Part shown: one piece after another, positions 46,201 to 61,200 of the stretch
Layout: every line of letters starts with the position of its first letter
Position numbering within the stretch: the first letter of the stretch is position 1
Assembly (NCBI GenBank): GCA_021186555.1
Contig: JAJKFL010000031.1
Coordinates: 23,137,452-23,201,451 of the forward strand
Length of the DNA: 64,000 nt
Origin: Reticulitermes speratus
Taxonomy: Eukaryota > Arthropoda > Insecta > Blattodea > Rhinotermitidae
Reading direction: 5' to 3'
Notes under the pieces: model-generated
What the model saw: only the letters and a program-made list of their open reading frames with translations
The model's database searches: none
What the model was told of the DNA's origin: nothing
Translations under genes and position numbers: made by a program

Positions 46201-49200
46201 TCTGCATATTATATCATATGTGTTTACAATACTGCAGAAGCACTTCTTGTACATTTAAAATGCCAATAAAGAAATGGTAATTTGTTATGTTTTAAATTTT
46301 ACCATGAAAACAGTGGGAGCAGGTTCCTCTGAAGTGTCAGTAACCACACACAAGACTGGGTATCATAATCCAAAAGGCCACAATTTAAATTTCACTACCA
46401 CAAAAACCTTGAATCTCATACTTGTGCACTAATCTTTCCAGCCAAGTACATGATAAACCATGGTAAATGCATATAATAACTATAAGGAAGCATACAAACT
46501 GTATGCTGAACAGCACAGATGTGGCAGTTTTATGAATCTTATGGGCTATGCAGTGAACTTCCAGATATCACGGGTCCTTTTGTAGTGAAAAATTTGCAAA
46601 AACATAAGTCACTAAGTAATGTTAGCTTCAATTTTCAAGTTTGGCTCTTTTCTACAGTGAAATGACACCAATGAAAGGAAAGTAGACATAATAATATTTG
46701 AAATAAATTTACACAATCATGAATAACAGCAACTTTCTTTCTCTCATCTTGATATGAGACATCTCCATTGGTGTAACAGATCACAAATGTATATTTATTT
46801 AACTATCAGTCACACACAACAACAAGCTACTCAGCTTGTTGTTACATGTGACTGATAATTGAATAATTATACATTTGTTTTTTTTCTGTGTTGATCCTAC
46901 TATAGACTTTTCCAGGACTCAGTTCTGAATACAATCGGACTTAACCCACAGCATTCTGGACTATCAACTATCTAATACTTGGCATAATGGTAACACTGCA
47001 ACAATATTTCAAACTACAAACACAAAACAGAGATGTTAAAAAAAACTGCCTCCACAGAATAAAACCAAGATGTGCAACATATAATCGCAACTTTGTTGCA
47101 AACTGTATTTATCAAACATAAAGGAATGAAGACAGAACTATGGCATTATGATTAAACTGTTTTCCTTCCTTTTCATTACTTTCACGGTTATGTTATATTT
47201 TTGTAAATTACTGACAACAGCCAAATTCTGCACTTCTGGCAATGTACCAGTGCTCAAATGTAAAGCTTCTAATTTTAATGTTCCTAAAATAATCTGACCT
47301 TGGTACTAAGATAAATGACATTCAGCAACAATTTCTCAGAAACAGAATGGTACATTATGACATAACCTTGCACCTCATTTGCATATATGAAATCATTAAA
47401 TTTTTTTTTCAGTAGCAATTACTGAATGCTGTCTGTAGTTCCTGGTATTTCTATTCCCATAGATATACAATTCTCAGTTCACGAAAGCAATAATTTGTTG
47501 TAAATGCATTAATAATTATTTTGTGATGTATACCACCACATCAGTATACAGAGAAAAAAGATGTCATGTCACACCCCTTCATGCATTTGGTACTGTTTTT
47601 TTGTCACCTTTCAGTACAGACTACTTAGAAAAACCTAGGCAAAGACTGGGTGCTTTTTAGCAATTATAAACTAGTCACCTGCTACATCTAAAACTTTCTA
47701 AGATAAACTGTGCCAATACTGTAAAAGATATGGTACAGTCAGTGAGTTAATCAAGGTTCTACTGCACTTTCCAAGCATGACCAAGCACTCTTTCAACCAC
47801 TCAACTCGAAACCCCTGCTACATGCAAAACCAAGAAATAAAAATGTACTACAAACAGCTGCTTTGTTTATGGATTCCGTAATATAAACGTCATCATTTTC
47901 CCAATGAAACAAGAATGTAACTTGCACAGACATGGAAGAACAGAGGCAGGCAATAGGTATCTTTTAGTTATTAAATATTCAGAAGTACATGTACTCAAGA
48001 GATCTCATATTTTTCCGTTACTTTATCCACAAAAATCATGCAAAATGATCCAAGATTCTTAGCACTATATGTTTTTATTACAGATTCCATAGTAAGTATT
48101 TACTGCACCCAAATTCTTCATGCACAAACATATCACTCAGAATAATGTAAACAGACTCAACCAGGACTTCTCTCATCACTGGATTTGAAAACTTTGGCCC
48201 ATTAACTATTAACAAACCTTTTGTATTTGTATTAAGCTTATGGCAAAGCAGACAAGCTTTTAAAATTCCAGATATTTCAATTCAACTCCTTTGTATCTAA
48301 CGGTGCACTAAAAATATTTAGTTAACATAATTTCAAAATTTTCGAAAAATTTACAGGGATCCACACATTAATTACTGGTATTTATAAATACTTGTACCAC
48401 TGGAAACACTGCAACCGCATGAAATTAAACTTATATCAAAAAGTGGAAATCATTATGCAGATATTGCTAAGATAGAGGGTTTGTATCAAGGTTAAAATCA
48501 AATGGAATATTATGGCTTGCATAGACACTTACCACACTTCAATCAAGCAGTTTAGATAATTTGTCCCCCCAACCATAAAGGATGTCCAAGTATTAAAAAT
48601 AACCCAAAGTTTACTCCCAGCACAATGTGTGGCAGTCACATATATTAACTGTATCAAAACAAAGAGCCTTTAAACACTTCAATCAATTTTACTCATTGCC
48701 AAACATGTTTCATATGTCATCCACATTGTCTATATCACGTAACACAATAATTTTTAAATTGCGGTGTGATACACGTACATAAATTATAATGCATTAAAAC
48801 AACGCCTAAAAGCATTCAAATAACATTAATGAGTACAAGATGTGTACATGTCTATATGTACCAGTTACAACACAGGGTGTGGACAGTTTATTATGTTATG
48901 TATGGAATGTCACGTGACTCAGGAACACAACTGTGTCAACATGGTCAAATGACTGATAAAAATATGGAGAAGTCCTGATACAGTTTATCTACAAAACACA
49001 CTCTCAGATGGCAAAGCTCAAGTAAGAACAGATGAGAGCAGAAGAGAGCAACTTCAAACGGTTTTTACTATTCTAAGAATCAACTTTTTACTACATTACT
49101 GAGTAGTCTACCATCAGTAAAATTACTCATTGTAAGTGTTTAAAAGTAACAAACAAGAACTACTTTCTTATCATTCTTCCTCTGACCAACATATGATATT

Positions 49201-52200
49201 GTGTAACAACCTTCATGTTCACACCACAGCTCAATATCTCAAACAAACAGGAAGGAGAAACGGACATGGACACAGACATTACCCAGTGGGAAGTAAATGG
49301 GAAGGTCAAAGATGGTCCAAGCTAGCCAACAATTCATCTGACACCAGATGATACTGTAAAAAAAAATTATTGATCCCTTCCTTCAGCTGATTCACAGCGG
49401 AATAAAATTATGCTTCAGTATAAGATTCATGATTGCAGCAGTAATAAGTTGATGCTTCAATGTACAATAAAAAACTGAAAATATGACACAGGCGTGCAAG
49501 TTAAGCACAAGTACTTTAAATTATCCAGGTACCCAAGACTGCTGCCTGGAATGTGAACCCAAGCAGTGTGGTAGCTAGCTACCTATCTACCAAACTACAT
49601 GATGTTACATCCCAACAGGCAGCAATCTTCACAGTCTCTGGTGTGAGGACCTCAAATATCCACGTGTGGCTCTAAACCTTTTATGCTTAATTGTAATGTC
49701 AAACTGACAGTCACAAACAGTTCAGTTTCTGTTCAAAGTACATTAGTATGTAGTCCGGTTATAAACTCAAACACAAACTGTAAAAACCGTAATGCTGCAA
49801 CTACCTGGAAAAACATGGGACGTGTCATAACTGTTTTTATATGAAATACCACCCATACAGAACACATTATGATGATTTTCAATTTAAGTAATTTCAATTT
49901 TCATAATCATTTTAGAATTTAAATTTTTTGTGAAAATGTATGGGAAGCTTAATGCAGAAACACAATTATTAATACACAACTATGCTTTCCAATGCATGAA
50001 TATTTTACACCACCAGCCTATGGTTCAGGAAGGATGTCTTTATTTTACTGGGGCAAATATTTTCTGACAGCAAACAAATTAAGTGGCCCATCAATAATGC
50101 ACACACAACATAATGAAGATACCATATCAAAATTCTTAAACCATCCACGTAAATCCAGAGATGTGCATCTGGAAACATCGCAGTGCTGAATTATCAGGTC
50201 TGAAATATGTGTCACAACCCCTTGCAAATTTGTTTCATAAACAAAATACCCATAGGATAAAAGTACAGAAAAATCACCAGAACAGTGATTTTAGAGCTTT
50301 TTTGTTCATAACAACCTCATATTTGACACATGCATTAATTTTAACCTCTAACTTTCAAACTGTATATTTTTGCAAATGCGAATGTAAGACCCTATGTCCG
50401 AAATTAAAGGTGCAGTGCTCTGCAAAATTATATAAAAAATCAATAAAATGCTGTCTCCAAGAAGTGAATTAAACTGTAAGAATAAAATTACATGAAACAA
50501 GAGCACAAAGATGCACATATATAGTGCTCACAGACATATGTTGTTCTAGAAAAAACAAAGTTAGCTACAGTTCATTAAATAGCAAATGATAGTGGAAGGC
50601 TTAAAAATGTTCATATTCTGTCAAATTATGAACACAGTTATTACACATGTCTTTTCAGAAATGTGGTTCTATCAAGCACTGAACATTTTACTACCCTATT
50701 GTGAAAATCAGTTTGAAATTACCTGCCTGTCCATTCGAAAGAACACAGTGTCATACTAGGTTTAGTTTCTGGTGATGATTTAGTATCAATTCAGGTCTCC
50801 ATCCACTATGTCAGAAATGTTAAGTTAATGATACATAAAATTACAGTTATGGGAGGGGGGGGAAGTAATTTCCACAAGTGCACTTAAAGTACTCGCAATC
50901 ATCAGTCACATCTTCATCCATCTCATCCCACTTACCTTACCACCTAACTGGCACATTGGCATTTTCTGTATCGGCCTTGGAAACTACAAATGCATTCCTT
51001 ATGAATGAATACTTCATACCATACAATACAGGAGATCGCATTTCACACATCAGTGAACTTTAACTCAAGATGCCTGAAACTCACCACTTGGTAACTATTT
51101 AAAAAGAAATACATCAAATTTGGAAACATGTTATATAAGTGAGCTTCATCATAAAAACTGTGAACACTGTGAAACCATACAATACTTTGCAGTATAACAT
51201 TTGGGGGAAGGCAGAGCAGGAAGAATATTACCAAAGTATGGAACTAACAAGTTATTAATGCTGCCCATCTTATTTAACCATCATGCCCATTTCTTAGCAC
51301 ATGATTAAGAAAATGCTTTTCTTTACTTGAACAATGTGGTATCTCATTTCACTTCCTACATTTAATTCCACTCCCATGGTACTCTGAATGTCCACTCTTA
51401 CATCATGCACACACACATACACACTGCACAGTACTTTATGTGAATATGAAATCACAGAACTACAGTGAAACATTTTACAAATAAAAAAGGATTAAAATCC
51501 CAACAAAACTAAAACTTACATAATAGTATTAATTTAATTTATTAATACAAGAGTTACTACATTATGCCCTGAGGAATGGAGAATGTGCATATGCAAATTT
51601 TCTCAGTATATTATGCGTGTATAAGTGAAAAATTATCCAAATATTTTTCATTATATTAGTTAATATTTCTGATGCAGGAAGAAAGTGTTTCCTGGCATTA
51701 TAAATCCGCGATCCTGTCACCAATGTTTTCCTTCCTGCCCCCCCCCCACGCACAGTATTAAACATCTTTGTGGCATGTGACAAGGGAAACAAAACTAGCA
51801 TTTCTTTGCGGCCACATTTATTACGGACCTCACATCACTCTCAGAAGCAACTGTACCCCACAGTACACATGTAGCCAGGAATGAAACTGCTGTACAACTG
51901 ATGCTTCAATTTCAGTCAACTGTAATGTTACAACAAACTTGATATTTCTCTCGTAATACCAACACATAATAACTACAGATACCACTTCCAAATCCTTAAT
52001 TTAAAGGATCCACGTCCCAGGCCACAGTGCAATTCAAGGGACAAACTGGTGAATGGTAAATATTCATGAGATATGTTCTCATTTGCACAAAAATAAACTA
52101 AAAACTACTACTACATTAAAATTTTGAAAGTAAATCACATATAATGCCCCTGTGTAAAATTGTGCAGTAGCAGTTATTGTGATGGTGTTCAGGAAGTTTT

Positions 52201-55200
52201 TATTCTAATGAGATCTCGGCATAGCCATAAAAAAAGACAGAGAGTAAACATACACAAAACTGAGACCATGTGTTCACTTTTCATTTCCATGCATGTTCCA
52301 GCATGTAACTAAACAGCTACTCTGAAGCCAGCTCAGGCATTATGACTCAGCCCACCTGCATAATCCCGAGCCCCACAGGTATAAATCTCTATCTCAAGCA
52401 TGTACACGCACACACATACACACGGAGTGCACATACATGCGCACACATGTGTACATGCGTGCACACACAAAATGTGTATTACTGACATGGTAGTGTTAGG
52501 AAACACTTTGTTTCTGCATGCATCAAGGACCATAATAGGTCTTATTTAGCCCGAAGATGGGAACTGATCCTGTTCCCACAATAGAGTGCTTTGTTTACTA
52601 TTTTTTACTGCTTTCATTAGTTTTAAAACAGCAGACGATGGACAAGGTCCATAAAGCTAATACTTTTAAATGTGATATACCATTATCAAAATCTTACAGA
52701 AATGTTTGTGGATGTCTGTAACACTTGGTATTGTGATCCCACAAAAGTTTATAGTGAAATTTTCTCCAACAACTTTTAGCAAAACCATACTTCATATACC
52801 CCTCCAAAAACCAACCTCTGGCATCCCCATCGCGAAGGGGGGTAATGCCTGTAGGCAGCTAACAGGGGCAATGGTTCACCCAAGCCAAGGTGTGAGGCAT
52901 CGTGCTGAGGGCTCCATGGCACTGGGGTGGTAATTGCAGTGAAGCTAACAATCCCCTCGGGGCACCAGGCAGTACCCCATTGTATTTATGCCTTCCACCC
53001 GTATGGGGCTCCACGGGTGGTGACCGCTACTTCCCCATTACTTGTGGGACCCAAAATGAAGTCTTCAATAGTTAAAGATAAAAAATCTACTAAATGCAGG
53101 GACTCTGTTGTACATAGACACCTGCTTAAATTTGCTCAACAGGGGACCAGCCAGTCTGGCAAACCACCCCAGGGAGCTGGTACTCCCAGCAAACCTAGGG
53201 GTGCTGAGTATTCTATCACACCAAAGGCCAGGCCATCTGGCCTGACAGAGCAGGGAGCTTCTACAGGCAAACCTGCTGAGGAGGACACTACAGTCCAAAA
53301 GCTTCCTACAGCAAAGACCAAACTCTCTGGGACCACTAGGAGGAAACTTAGAAAAGCTAAGGCACGGCAAAGTGGTACCGGGAGCTTAACGCAACCAGGG
53401 CACGAAACCTTGTCTCAGCCTTCAATGGGTCCTAAACGACCCAGATCTGGGGGGTCACACTCCCACGGAACAACCTCCCAAGAAACCCAGGACTCCTTTG
53501 GAGCCTTGGTCATACAAGGAAGCTCTCCTCAACTTTAGAGTGGCTATACTCTTAGACCATCCTGAGGAGAAGCTGTCTCTAGAGGATGTTAATTTAGTCT
53601 TGGCCAAAGTCGGGGAGGTGTTTCGCGAGACCCCGGATGGGGGACGCCCACTTCTCCGATCCTACAGGCTGGAGAGAGGCATAATCTTCTATGCAGTGCT
53701 GATCAAAGGTCTGTAGACTGGCCTATTGCAGCCCTTCATGGGTTTCAAATTAGGGAAGGAGCGAGGCTGAAAGCAATTGATGCCAAGCACCTCCCTAAAC
53801 CAGTCAAGATGGCTCTCAGGACAAAGGATAAGGTGGCCACAGGTCCTGAAGAGCTTCTTAAGTGGATAAAGAGCCTTAATCCAGGGCTCTACATGGAGAA
53901 CTGGAGGATTCTCGATTCCAAGGATGATCCTACTGGCAGAAGGCACATCCATTTAGTAGACCGGGACTCGGCCAAAATCATTAAAAGAACCAGCTACAAA
54001 ATCTTTATGGGATTGTCTGAGAGCACTTTTAAAGTACTCAGCGATCCCGAAGCAGAATTAAGAGGTCAGGCTTCTAGTCGGAGACCCCGGGCTGTGGACA
54101 CTGGATGAAGGGGAAAGTGGCTGGAGACAGCACCTCCACCGAGGACCGGGAAAAGCAGCCAGGGGACGACCCCATGGAGGCCAAGACCTTGGACACACAC
54201 CTCACAGGCAGCGGTTAAGGGGACTCTTGTAGAACCCAAACCCCCCGTTAAGAGGGATGAGAGGGGTTAACCCTACAGATGTTTAAATTTAGACAAGGTC
54301 ACACTGAACCTTAAAATGTAAATTCATACAAATTAATCTGCACCATAGCAAGGCTGCAAAGGCTTTTCTTTGTCGAAAACTTGCTATAGGGGAGAAGGAT
54401 GTGGCACTTATTCAGGAACTCTGGGTTCATGGGGACCAGATAAGGGGATTATGCAATAGACAGGGTACGCTGTTTTCTGCTGGACCCGGTATTGCTACAA
54501 GAGCTTGTATTTTCGTAAGAAATATTAGTCAGGCCTTTCCACTCCTGGAGCTCTGCTCCAGAGACGTAACAACGGAAAAGCTATCATTTAACAGAGGAGG
54601 GAGCATTAGGGAACTTACTGTTACCTCTGCATACCTCCCCTATGACTTAGACGAACCACCCCCATCGAGGGAACTACGGGACATCGTCACACACTGCTGT
54701 AGAAACAACCTACAACTCATCACTGGATGTGATGCTAATGCACACCACTTTATATGGGGGTGCACTGGCATCAAACCCACAGGACACTATTTATTGGAAT
54801 ATTTGGTGAGTACTAACCTTAATATTCTTAATAAAGGTAACAAACTTAACTTTGTTGTTAGAAATGAGCAGGAGGTTATTGATTTGACATTAGGGACTGA
54901 TAAGATAGGAGAATTAGTGTCCAATTGGCATGTATCTGATGAGACCTCTCGGTCAGATCATAGATATATATTGTTTCAGGTATGTGACCTAGAAATTTCC
55001 AGGATCACATATCACAATCCTAATAGAACCAATTGGGAATCCTATTGGGAAGACCTGAAGGTAAATCTAGGGGCTGTACCAAGAGTTGTGCACTTGGTGC
55101 GGGATGTGGAGTTGGCTGTTAACTTGGTGCAACAGGCCATTCTCTCCTCCTACCACCAAAATTGACCAGCTAGGATTAGTCTCTCACCAAGGAAGGTTCC

Positions 55201-58200
55201 TTGGTGGAGTAAAGAGTTGAGCCGTCTTAAAGCCTCTACAAGACGGCTTTTTAATAAAGCTAAAAAGACTGGTGACTGGGAATCATATAAAATGGCCCTC
55301 ACCAACTATCACAAAGCAATGAGAAAAGCCAAATGATCCTCGTGGAGGGCATACTGTTGGGGGATTGAGAATGTACCTGACAGAGCCTGCCTAATGAGGA
55401 TCATGGCCAATCAGTCAGCCAATAAGGTGGGTTCTATCAAACTACCTAATGGCCATCATACACAAGCAGGAATAGAAACCCTGTGGGAAGTGTACAGAGT
55501 TCACTTCCTGGGATCTGCTGCAGGAGAAACAACAGAGCTAAGGCAGGGACAGCTAAACCTGGAGACATTTATTGCCCACAGGGAGGACTGGAAACTGTCC
55601 AAAAGGGTCATTCACCAATCCAAAATTAAATGGGTGACAAACACATTCAAACCATTTAAATTGGCAGGAATAGATGAGATTGTACCTGCATTATTGCACC
55701 AGGGGGTCGATCACTTAACGACTCACCTATGCCGAATCTTTAGAGCCTGCCTGGCAAGGGAATATATACCCATAGCCTGGAGGCAAGTTAAAGTGACATT
55801 TATACCTAAGCCTGGGAAAGCCAACCACACTGAGACTAAGGCATATCGTCCTATTAGTCTAATGTCTTTCATGCTGAGAACGATGGAAACACTGGTGGAC
55901 AGGCACATTAGGTATGAGATTTTGGGGCTGCATCCCCTGCATCAATACCAATTTGCCTACCAACCAAGGAAGTCCACTGAAACTGCACTGCATCACGTAA
56001 TTGCATGTATAGAAGAAGCAGTGGAAAACAGAGTGGTTACACTTGGAGCCTTCTTGGATATTGAGGGAGTGTCTGATAACACCTCACACAGCATCATAAT
56101 AGAAGCTGCTAAAAGGCATGGGCTTGAGGACACAATCTGCGGGTGGATCAGCTTCATACAGGGTAACAGAAAAATCATAGCCACACTTGCAGGAGATTCT
56201 GGAGGGGTCTGTGGCCAGGGGCTGTCCGCAGGGAGGCGTTTTGTCACCCCTGCTGTGGAGTCTGGTTGTGAACAAACTCATAGGAGGACTCAATGAGAAT
56301 GGCTATTATACGCTGGGGTACACTGATGACATTGCTATCCTAGTCAGCAGAAAATTTCTGTATACTGTCTCAGAGCGTCTGCAGAAAGCTTTGAGTATCG
56401 TACAACAGTGGTGTGAAAGAACTCAGTTGTCTATAAACCCACACAAGATGGTGATAGTTCCATTCACAAGGAAGAGAGATTTAAGAAGCTTAAAAGAACC
56501 AACCCTCTCTTGACATAAACTGCAGCTGACTTCTGACGTCAAATACCTTGGACTCACTTTGGACAAGGGATTGGAATGGAAGACAATTGCAAAATGTGAT
56601 AAACAAGGCCTATAGAGCTTTCTGGACCTGCAAAGGTACATTTAGTAAAACCTGGGGTTTGAAGCCCAAAGTTTTACACTGGATTTACATCATGATAATC
56701 AGATCCGTTCTGACCTACGGCTCAACGGTATAATGGACAAAGGTTAACTCCAATGTCAGCAGGATGAAGCTTAAAAAGCTACAGAGATTAGCCTGCTTGG
56801 CTATAACGGGGGTGTTGAAGACTACCCCAACAGCAGCAATGGAGGTCCTCCTGGTACTCCCCGCCTCTACATGTGACAATTTAGGTGGAGGCCCAGGCAG
56901 GGATCTACAGACTTATGTGCAATCAACAATGGAGACCTAGATCTACTAACTACGGTCATGCTAAAATCTCAGGATATGGAGCAAGAACCCATCCTTCTAA
57001 TGGGGACTGATAGAATGACACTGAGATATGTATTTCATAAGCCATTCAAGGTTCATTTTTCCAACATATATGAATGGCAGAATGGATTTAATCCAGACAA
57101 AGGAGGCCCAATCTGGTATACGGATGAGTCTAAGACCAATGAGGGTACTGATACCGGGGGTGTATAAATGGGGCTCGGGGAAGGGGCACAGCTTTAGTCT
57201 TGGGCTCCACACTACTGTATTCCAGGCAGAAATGTATGCCATCACGGCATGTAAATGCACAAACCTCAAAATTGGTGTTAGGAACAATTTAGCCCATATT
57301 CTGTATACTGTTGTTTGTACATGTCAAGGAAATAAAGCTATGTAAATTTAAAAAAAAAAAAAAAAAAAAAAGGCATGTAAAATGGAGAATATAGAAAAGG
57401 GTTACAAAGCTAGGAACATCTATATTCTCTCAGTCAAGCAGCCATCAAGGCACTTAATAACTTCCAGATCAATTCTAAACTAGTCCAGGATTGCCATCAA
57501 TCCCTGGTGAGACTGACAGAACATAACAGGGTTCAACTGATATGGGTGCCTGAACATATGGGAATTGATGGAAATTAAATGGCTAATCAACTAGCTAGAC
57601 AGGGCTCCTCACACCCATTTACAGGACCTGAGCCTGCCCTGGGCATATCTGCCAAGGTCTCCCTTACAGGCTTAGAAACGTAATGTACATAAGTGGTCAG
57701 TTTCATGATCAAACCACTTCATTTCTGCGAACAAGTGCTAATGCTACCTTACTTCTACCTATCTGATGCAAAGGCTTAGAATGCATGGCATAATACTTAG
57801 GCATCTAGACAACTTTATATGGCAACCAGTCTGGAATCATAAAAACCTCCACTACCAAAACATGTTCTGGACATACAAGAAACAAACAAATAAGACAAGC
57901 ACAACAGTGCGCACATCATACTTATAAATTAAGACTAAAACAAGAATATTCACTTAGTTCCTCCAATTAACATCAATTATCCTGTTGCATAAATGTACGA
58001 TAACAAACAATAAAATGTACATTTTCACATCTAAAACTTTCAGTGAATATAATATGCAACCCACACTGGGAAGAATATGGTATTCACATTGTATGAGCAA
58101 ATTCTTTTCCCACAAATATTACTGAAATGAATAATATTATTAAAGCTTCGTCAAATTCAGCCTGGAACTTTAACCAGGTATCTAACCAACTAATTCCACT

Positions 58201-61200
58201 GAGCAGAGTCCCTCTTATGAAGCTAATAGCTCCTCAACTTAACCACAAATTCCCTATATTTTAAGGAACACAAAGGTTCACTATCCCGTTTACAACAGCC
58301 TGTAATTTGTACCTATCCTGAGCCACATGGATGGAGGAGACAGCCTCCAGATATGTACGGTTGCTGTGAATATACTGAATTCATAGTTTCAGTTAGCTGA
58401 CAAGGGGTAGTCCTCCAAAATGAGGGTTCTGCAAGGGGCTAACAGCTCTTTGTCATAAAAAATGAACATGTTACAGAAATGTTAAACACAGATTCTTTAG
58501 AATGACCTATATTCTAAAATCTGTAAAAGAATAAAAATAAAGAAGTGGACAAATTTGCCTCTGTTACAGTGCTTGTGGACATGATGGTCAGACCAGGATA
58601 CAGAATGCTTCCAGGCATCGTATGCACTATGTGTAACAACATACTTTAGCTCAAATGACACAATCATCACACACACACACACACACACACACACTTATTA
58701 ATTAATCTTCTTACAATCCTCAAAGGCTAAGTCTACAAAGCATATCATGGTTTCACTGTATTCATTCAGTGTTTCAACAAAGAAGACATGCTTGCTTGCA
58801 TAATGACTGGTTCTCAAGAAGCAAGCACAAATTTTGACTTCAGTACTTACATAATAAAATGCTACAGGTTCCTTTGTAGGCTCCATTTCAGTTGCCATTC
58901 CTGTTTTCTTGGTCGGCTCTTTGCCCTTGACCTTTTGGACATATTTTGGGACACCTTTCTTTGCTTTTGCTAACACTGGGCTGGAGCCAGTTGTTGGCAC
59001 AGATGACACAGCTGAGCCAACCCCAGGCGTAGGAGGTGGAATAGATATGGTAGGTGAGGCAACTAGTTCTGAAACATTTTCTTGTTTTGGTTGGGTTGTC
59101 TTACTTGCTGATTTCTGTTTGGAGGACGTGTAATTAGGGCAGAAATCCGAGCCAACTCAGGCGATGGTTCCCTTTTCGCCAACACCTCCGAAGCAGAACC
59201 TTCATTTCCTTCACTATGATTCTTCATTACTGGTTTGATGACACTGAAAGGGTGGTATTACACTTGTTACGAATTTGGTGGAAAGATAAAAAAATGCACT
59301 TATCCTTTTTAAAGATCTTAATATAAGTGCACAAACAGAACATACAAGAAAGAAAACTACATGTTTTTCTACAATTCATGGCATGAGTACAACAGGTGCA
59401 TCCAAAACTGAACTGGTAATAGTTAATATGTGCCTTCATCTATTTATTGATCAAATCCATAACAGAGCACTGATCAGCTGAGTGTTGCATTGCCTTGCAT
59501 GTATGAACTGCCTCACATACTTACATCTTCCGTGGCTGTGTATCAGGAGTAGGAGGACGTGGGGATGCTGGACCCAAACGGAATGTTATTTTAGGTACAC
59601 CTGAGTCACCTTTTTCCTCACACTGTCCAAACAAATCATCATTATCCAGGTTTAGTGCAACACACATAAACCACCAAACACATCTCATGGAGAACAAAAT
59701 AAGGGCTGTACATGCATATGCCTCTATTTTGTCAATTAATAAATACAAGTCAACTACAAAGAAATACACATACTTTGTACAATAAACTGTGCTCAACTTC
59801 ACCAAAAAAGATATAAAATGTTATCACGTATCATTTAAATTTTGACTCTGCTCAACCTCAACACACGCTTGTATTTAAAACTACATTACTGATACTCACA
59901 TCAAATAAGGTAGTGTACTACTCAATGTGCTGCAAACATGTTCTGTCCACCCCACATAAATAAACAGCATTAATCCCTTTATGACATTTCAAACAGCAAC
60001 CTGCCTCGCCTTGAAACCACATGTAATTAACAGCAACTCCCTGTTGGTGCAGTGTTATCTTAGTCCAAATTTTCTCACATGTATATCAAGAAGGAAAATG
60101 AATTCCTTCTCCAAAAAAGGAACCACAGAGCATCAGTTTGCTATCTGTTGATAACAACAGGAAACATTAGCGTAAATTAAGTGCAAACTTAGAATGTGAT
60201 AGAGATGAGGTATTACTGCTTGAAAGAGGTGGCAATCATGTCTCAGGGATGATGTTAGTTGTCACTGGGTCAAACATCAGTTAGCTATATAATTACTGAC
60301 AAAAGTTTCCATGTTTCTGCAGTATGCTCCCTTTACATTGAACTTTAAAGCAGTGACACTAGGAACTGTAAATTTATGGTTTACTTAACCATCTGCCACT
60401 GCCCACAGCTGTAATACTGAATTGTGTTTTGATGTAGTTTGATCTGTATTATGTGAAAATGTCCAGGGTACAGGGACTGTTCAAGATTTGCAAGCATCTT
60501 AATTTATTAATTCCCCACCCCACCCCTCAGAATGTTATAAGGTGTTAGTTATAGGGTACACTTCTACATACCTTAGTTGAAGCTGATGTTGCCACAGCTG
60601 CCCCTGAAGCTGATGCTGAAGCTGCAGTAGGAGTAGCAGCAGCATTAGCAGTAGCAGTAGTAGCAGCAGCAGCTACTTCTTTCTCCTTCTTTTTCTCCTT
60701 TTTCTCCTTCTTCTCTTTTAATTTGTCTTTATGTTTTTCCTTATTCTCAACTTTGACTTTCTTTTTTTCACCTTTTTCTTTTCCTTTTCCCTTTTCCCTC
60801 TTATCTTTTTTCTTTCTTGTCTTATCCTTTTCCTTCTTCTTGTGTTCTTTTACTTTCTAGAAGATTAAAAAGAAACACACTGTTTACTATTTTTTATAGA
60901 AATACATAAATCTTTATAAGAGAGAGTCCCGTGTGATCATATATCTATGACTAAAGGTACAGTGTGCTACTTTCTCCTAATGCTCTGCAACATCAACCAA
61001 ATATAGCACAACAGTTAAATGAGTTTGCATCCCTGACTGCACATGTAGAATGGGCATGTAGAATAGAGGCATGCAATTAGAATTTAGTGCAATCATATCT
61101 GAAAGATAAATGATGATGCAGTATGACACATATAAACTAAATATGACTAAATCAATAGCAGACAATAAAAGCAAAGTGTCCACAGTCTCCAAACTCAACG

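Larger units (their letters stand above)
41439..52799 (-). other. TAF3 intron, unassigned 11.4 kb
   Basis: Long AT-rich intronic stretch. Apart from the hairpin at 46785-46876 and CA-type simple repeats near 51410-51425 and 52405-52470 I see no exon, RNA or bounded repeat. The short open frames look like chance frames. Confidence 0.5.
52800..57720 (+). mobile_element. Non-LTR retrotransposon with DUF4780 ORF1, EEP, RT and RNase H
   Basis: About 4.9 kb, antisense to TAF3, in its 17.4-kb intron. The 5' leader has ACAGGGGCAATGGTTCACCC and ATCCCCTCGGGGCACC blocks typical of these elements. It encodes a gag-like ORF1 (53056-54108) and a pol (54316-57660) with apurinic-type endonuclease, reverse transcriptase and RNase H, the domain order of the I/LOA/R1 group. 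Single stops and shifts break both ORFs, and a 116-bp poly(A) insertion sits in the RNase H region. No perfect flanking duplication found; the ends are approximate. Confidence 0.9.

Noticed and set aside
59080..59130. 36-bp intron explaining the TAF3 frame change (GTAAGA...TTTCAG)
   Set aside because: Too short for an insect intron; a one-base deletion explains both frame and exon length.
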